From contig CALSCQ010003308.1 of the NCBI GenBank assembly GCA_943704525.1, positions 1 through 10,008 of the forward strand: a DNA stretch of 10,008 nt, written 5' to 3'. Positions 8,343-10,008 of the stretch are shown piece after piece. Under the pieces are notes generated by a model, which saw nothing but the letters and a program-made list of their open reading frames with translations, made no database searches and was not told where the DNA came from. Within the stretch, counting starts at the first letter, position 1. Each line of letters opens with the position of its first letter. This DNA comes from Pigoraptor vietnamica. Its lineage: Eukaryota > Opisthokonta > Filasterea. The translations under genes were made by a program, and so were the position numbers.

Positions 8343-8373
8343 CGCGGACACGTCAAAATTTACGGACACGACC
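8343..8373 (-). repeat. Right terminal inverted repeat of the 1210-bp transposon
   Basis: The reverse complement begins GGTCGTGTCCGTAAATT (8373 to 8357) and contains CGTGTCCGCG (8352 to 8343), at exactly the same offsets as in the left end. The transposase frame begins within a few bases of its inner edge. Confidence 0.9.
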
Positions 8374-8412
8374 TTAGACACCGACATCGTCTAGCGAGAA
8401 AAAACTGCCTTA
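8374..8412. other. 39-bp spacer between two related transposons
   Basis: The spacer starts with TTA (target copy of the left element) and ends with TTA at 8410-8412, adjoining the right element's GAGC end. It contains nothing else recognisable. Confidence 0.6.
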
Positions 8413-8443
8413 GAGCATGTCCGCTAAAATTGACTTGTCCGCG
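8413..8443 (+). repeat. Left terminal repeat of the decayed transposon
   Basis: It has the same two-motif layout as the other elements: TGTCCG near positions 7-11 and again at 24-29 of the end. It is nearly identical to the right end of the intronic miniature element. Confidence 0.75.
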
Positions 8444-8638
8444 CGTGATAAAATTAGGCGGCACACTGACCCTTCATAGATAAAAAGTATATTACGCGGG
8501 CAGTTTGCGACGCACCACCCTATTGTGAAAACCGCAATTTGCACAGCTGCTGGTTTTTTCCGAGACAGTTCCTTCACAAGACCAGTACACATGCTCTTCA
8601 GTTCCCGAGACAAGGCTGATTAGGAGGCGTGGCAACAT

Positions 8639-9535
8639 TTAGTTATCGGCTGCAGCCGCTTGGAAATTGCCACATAAAAAGGCCTTGACGTTGTCAATAA
8701 ACGGCAGAGCCATATACACCAGGCGGTGTACACTTTTGTTTGCTTGGCGGTCCGAAGCCTGATTTCTCTGTGGCACTTGACTCTTTGCCGGATTCGTGCG
8801 CTATATCTCGGCCCTAGCTTTCCGAAAAACAGCTTGGCTCACGATAACATTGCTTCGCTGAAGATTTGGGTTGCTCTTTAGACCCGATGCTGAATCAGAG
8901 GGATATATCCTCGTGCTGCCATGAGTTGCCGATTTTGCGTACTGTCGTACCCTTTGTCCGCAAATACAACGTTATTGTCCGGTAGTACGCCTGGCTGGAT
9001 GGAGTCGAGCGTCGACTCGACAAGCTTGACCCCGGAAACATTTGACGCAGCTACGACAATGCCAAGAGCGACGCCGTTTGTTGATGTCAGGATTGATAGC
9101 TTTGATCCACTTCGACCCTATCGGTGGGATTTGGCCCAGCGTCTTCTTGAAAGCCATTCAAACATTTGACCATTGTCGTGTCAATGCACAACGCAGACCA
9201 GTCAATGCGGCCGTGAATGTTCAGAATCGTGATGATGTTCTCAAACAGCCGAAACAAGGCAGACGCGAGCCCATCTTTTTAAGTACTCCTGAAGTGCCGA
9301 TTTCTGAAAACCAACTATTGGCCTTCGCAATATTTCTTTTGCTGGCTGACGTTTGACACTTCAGCAATAAAGCTTTGACAATATGTTCTTGAAATCATAA
9401 TTCTCGCGTTGGTCAAACGTCTTGTGTTCGATCTCCTTGATCACTGGCTTTACGTACTGCCAGAAATTCATTGCTTGCACTCATTGATTGTCGCTGTAAT
9501 AATTTTGAACTTCTGCCCCTTTTTGCAATTCTCTT
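8639..9535 (-). pseudogene. Broken DDE transposase of the decayed transposon
   Basis: Translating the minus strand piecewise gives matches along the whole of the neighbouring transposase. They are: an N-terminal part around 9480-9365 (F-W-Q-Y-V-K-P-V-I-K), the first Asp in L-C-I-D-T-T-M-V-K (about 9190-9160), then P-N-P-T-D-R followed by a one-base loss near 9119, S-G-S-K-L-S-I, A-D-K-G-Y-D (about 8955), and a tail ending at TAA 8639-8641. A stop interrupts after H-R-V near 8880. At 8801-8803 a TAG occupies the position of the catalytic Glu (R-A-E-I-stop against R-A-E-V-E in the intact copy). Several further frameshifts lie in the N-terminal part. The start is uncertain, and no functional protein can come from this copy. 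Confidence 0.8.
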
Positions 9536-9538
9536 GAA

Positions 9539-9569
9539 CCTCGGACAATGGCGATTTTTTGAACATGCT
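9539..9569 (-). repeat. Right terminal repeat of the decayed transposon
   Basis: Its first eight bases (GAGCATGT, 9569 to 9562) match the left end exactly. The inner TTGTCCG is kept, while the linker between the motifs has diverged. Confidence 0.65.
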
Positions 9570-9622
9570 CTAAGCGGAAGGCCGAAATTATTGTCAGGAG
9601 TAAGTCAGTGTGGATAGGGGAG

Positions 9623-9660
9623 TTGTGTACGTAGTGTAGTACTTGTAGTTCGTGTACAAC
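9623..9660. repeat. Imperfect dyad, right flank
   Basis: GTTGTGTACG and CGTGTACAAC face each other (8 of 10 pair) around a GTAGT-rich centre. It is a weak feature and may be chance. Confidence 0.25.
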
Positions 9661-9808
9661 ACGCCGATGCTCTAGGACGACAACGCGGTTTTCTACAGTG
9701 ATCACAATTCGACCAACCGTGGTCTAATCACTGCTATTTTAGGTGTGTTCTTACAGAAAGTAATCATCGACAGCGTATCTTTTGTGTTGCACTCCCGCTT
9801 CGTGTGTG

Positions 9809-9886
9809 ATGCCGAAGCCGGCAACGACTTCAGCTTCACCTGAATTTCAATCAATCAATCAATCAGCGTCAAGATTGCGCGAATAA
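9809..9886 (+). other. Short ATG frame running into the TCAA repeat
   Basis: The frame from ATG 9809 encodes 25 residues (starting M-P-K-P-A-T-T-S-A-S) and stops at 9884-9886 just past the TCAA microsatellite. I do not recognise it. It is listed because the next frame, open to the window edge, starts in the same repeat. Confidence 0.25.
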
Positions 9887-10008
9887 ACGTGGCCTTGACT
9901 CGTTCTGATCGATTAGTCTCTCGTCACGGGCTCAGCCTATCATCTGGCGAACTGAATGTGCAGGTACAGTGGGATGTCGACAACATGACAACTATTACTG
10001 AGAAGTTT
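9844..10008 (+). CDS. Possible partial coding exon at right edge
   Basis: This frame is open for 55 codons from the TGA at 9841 to the window end, including I-N-V-A-L-T-R-S-D-R and V-Q-W-D-V-D-N-M-T-T. It has no ATG near its start. It would need an upstream exon (AATCAG at about 9861-9866 is a possible acceptor), or a connection to the ATG at 9809 through a different repeat length. I recognise no family. The remaining flank, 9570-9808, holds no gene that I can see. Confidence 0.3.
   Translation, partial: MSINQSISVKIARINVALTRSDRLVSRHGLSLSSGELNVQVQWDVDNMTTITEKF
9847..9865 (+). repeat. TCAA tetranucleotide microsatellite
   Basis: Four full TCAA units followed by TCA make a short simple repeat. 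A length change of one unit shifts any reading frame through it. Confidence 0.85.

Larger units (their letters stand above)
7164..8373 (-). mobile_element. ISL2/IS5-like eukaryotic DNA transposon, 1210 bp
   Basis: The element is bounded by matching inverted repeats and by TTA on both sides (7161-7163 and 8374-8376), a 3-bp target duplication. It carries one transposase on the minus strand that fills most of its length, with about 235 bp of non-coding sequence at the left end. The size and single-gene plan match IS5-family (ISL2-type) insertion sequences, whose eukaryotic relatives are catalogued as ISL2EU. The matching target duplication and well-kept ends suggest fairly recent insertion. Confidence 0.85.
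8413..9569 (-). mobile_element. Decayed ISL2/IS5-like transposon, 1157 bp
   Basis: The left end reads GAGCATGTCCGC, then GACTTGTCCGCG seven bases on. The right end, read inward on the minus strand, begins GAGCATGTTC and has TTGTCCG at the same offset as the left end (positions 23-29). Flanks are TTA (8410-8412) and TAA (9570-9572), a target duplication with one mismatch. The interior holds a broken transposase. The end sequences and protein differ from the neighbouring element, so these are separate families and not a recent tandem copy. Confidence 0.75.

Noticed and set aside
7164-8373. Bacterial contamination or a bacterial host for the window
   Set aside because: The flanking gene needs 18 spliceosomal introns to be read, and a related miniature element lies inside one of those introns, so the elements belong to the eukaryotic genome.
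9042-9356. Plus-strand frame of 104 codons
   Set aside because: It is antisense to the decayed transposase and has no features of its own.
1-10008. tRNA, rRNA, CRISPR array or operon signals
   Set aside because: I looked for cloverleaf arms, regularly spaced repeats and ribosome-binding sites and found none.

Overview
The window comes from a nuclear eukaryotic genome, most likely a microbial (protist-like or early fungal) lineage that I cannot name. The evidence is a gene with many short GT-AG introns (58-113 nt where uninterrupted), frequent CTAAC/CTGAC-like branch sites, signal peptides of secretory type, no operons or Shine-Dalgarno spacing, and DNA transposons with terminal inverted repeats.

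Layout. (1) 1-2224, minus strand: a GC-rich reading frame without introns, open through the left edge (741 codons visible). It encodes a secreted protein whose N-terminal half resembles the DNase II family, but at the family's first HxK catalytic position it appears to carry RSH. It ends in a low-complexity tail with three copies of a Y-[KR]-S-S-W-D-R motif. (2) 2225-2832: a divergent intergenic region with a perfect 12-bp hairpin palindrome. (3) 2833-6873, plus strand: a 19-exon gene, which I reconstructed by following frame and splice sites, encoding 832 residues: signal peptide, LRR/L-domain-like solenoid, a middle region of unknown fold with a seven-cysteine cluster, and a hydrophilic C-terminal region. 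Exons 2-8 all begin and end in phase 2, and the later ones carry about one repeat each. Exons 12-18 are all phase 0, including two 24-nt microexons. (4) 6874-7163: intergenic. (5) 7164-8373: a complete-looking 1210-bp DNA transposon of the ISL2/IS5-like (DDE) kind, with 31-bp inverted repeats, a TTA target duplication and a transposase on the minus strand. (6) 8413-9569: a decayed relative of it, in the same orientation, whose transposase is a pseudogene. (7) 9570-10008: no clear gene, but a TCAA microsatellite and a short frame open to the right edge.

The most interesting point is the link between these parts. A 109-bp non-autonomous element (3589-3697) with near-identical ends to the decayed transposon, flanked by GTA duplications, sits inside intron 4 of the 19-exon gene. 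Removing it with one target copy leaves an intron of exactly 58 nt, the same length as intron 2. Thus one small window holds an apparently intact transposon, a dead relative and a miniature derivative, all sharing an unusual end in which a TGTCCG motif occurs twice, about 21 bp apart.
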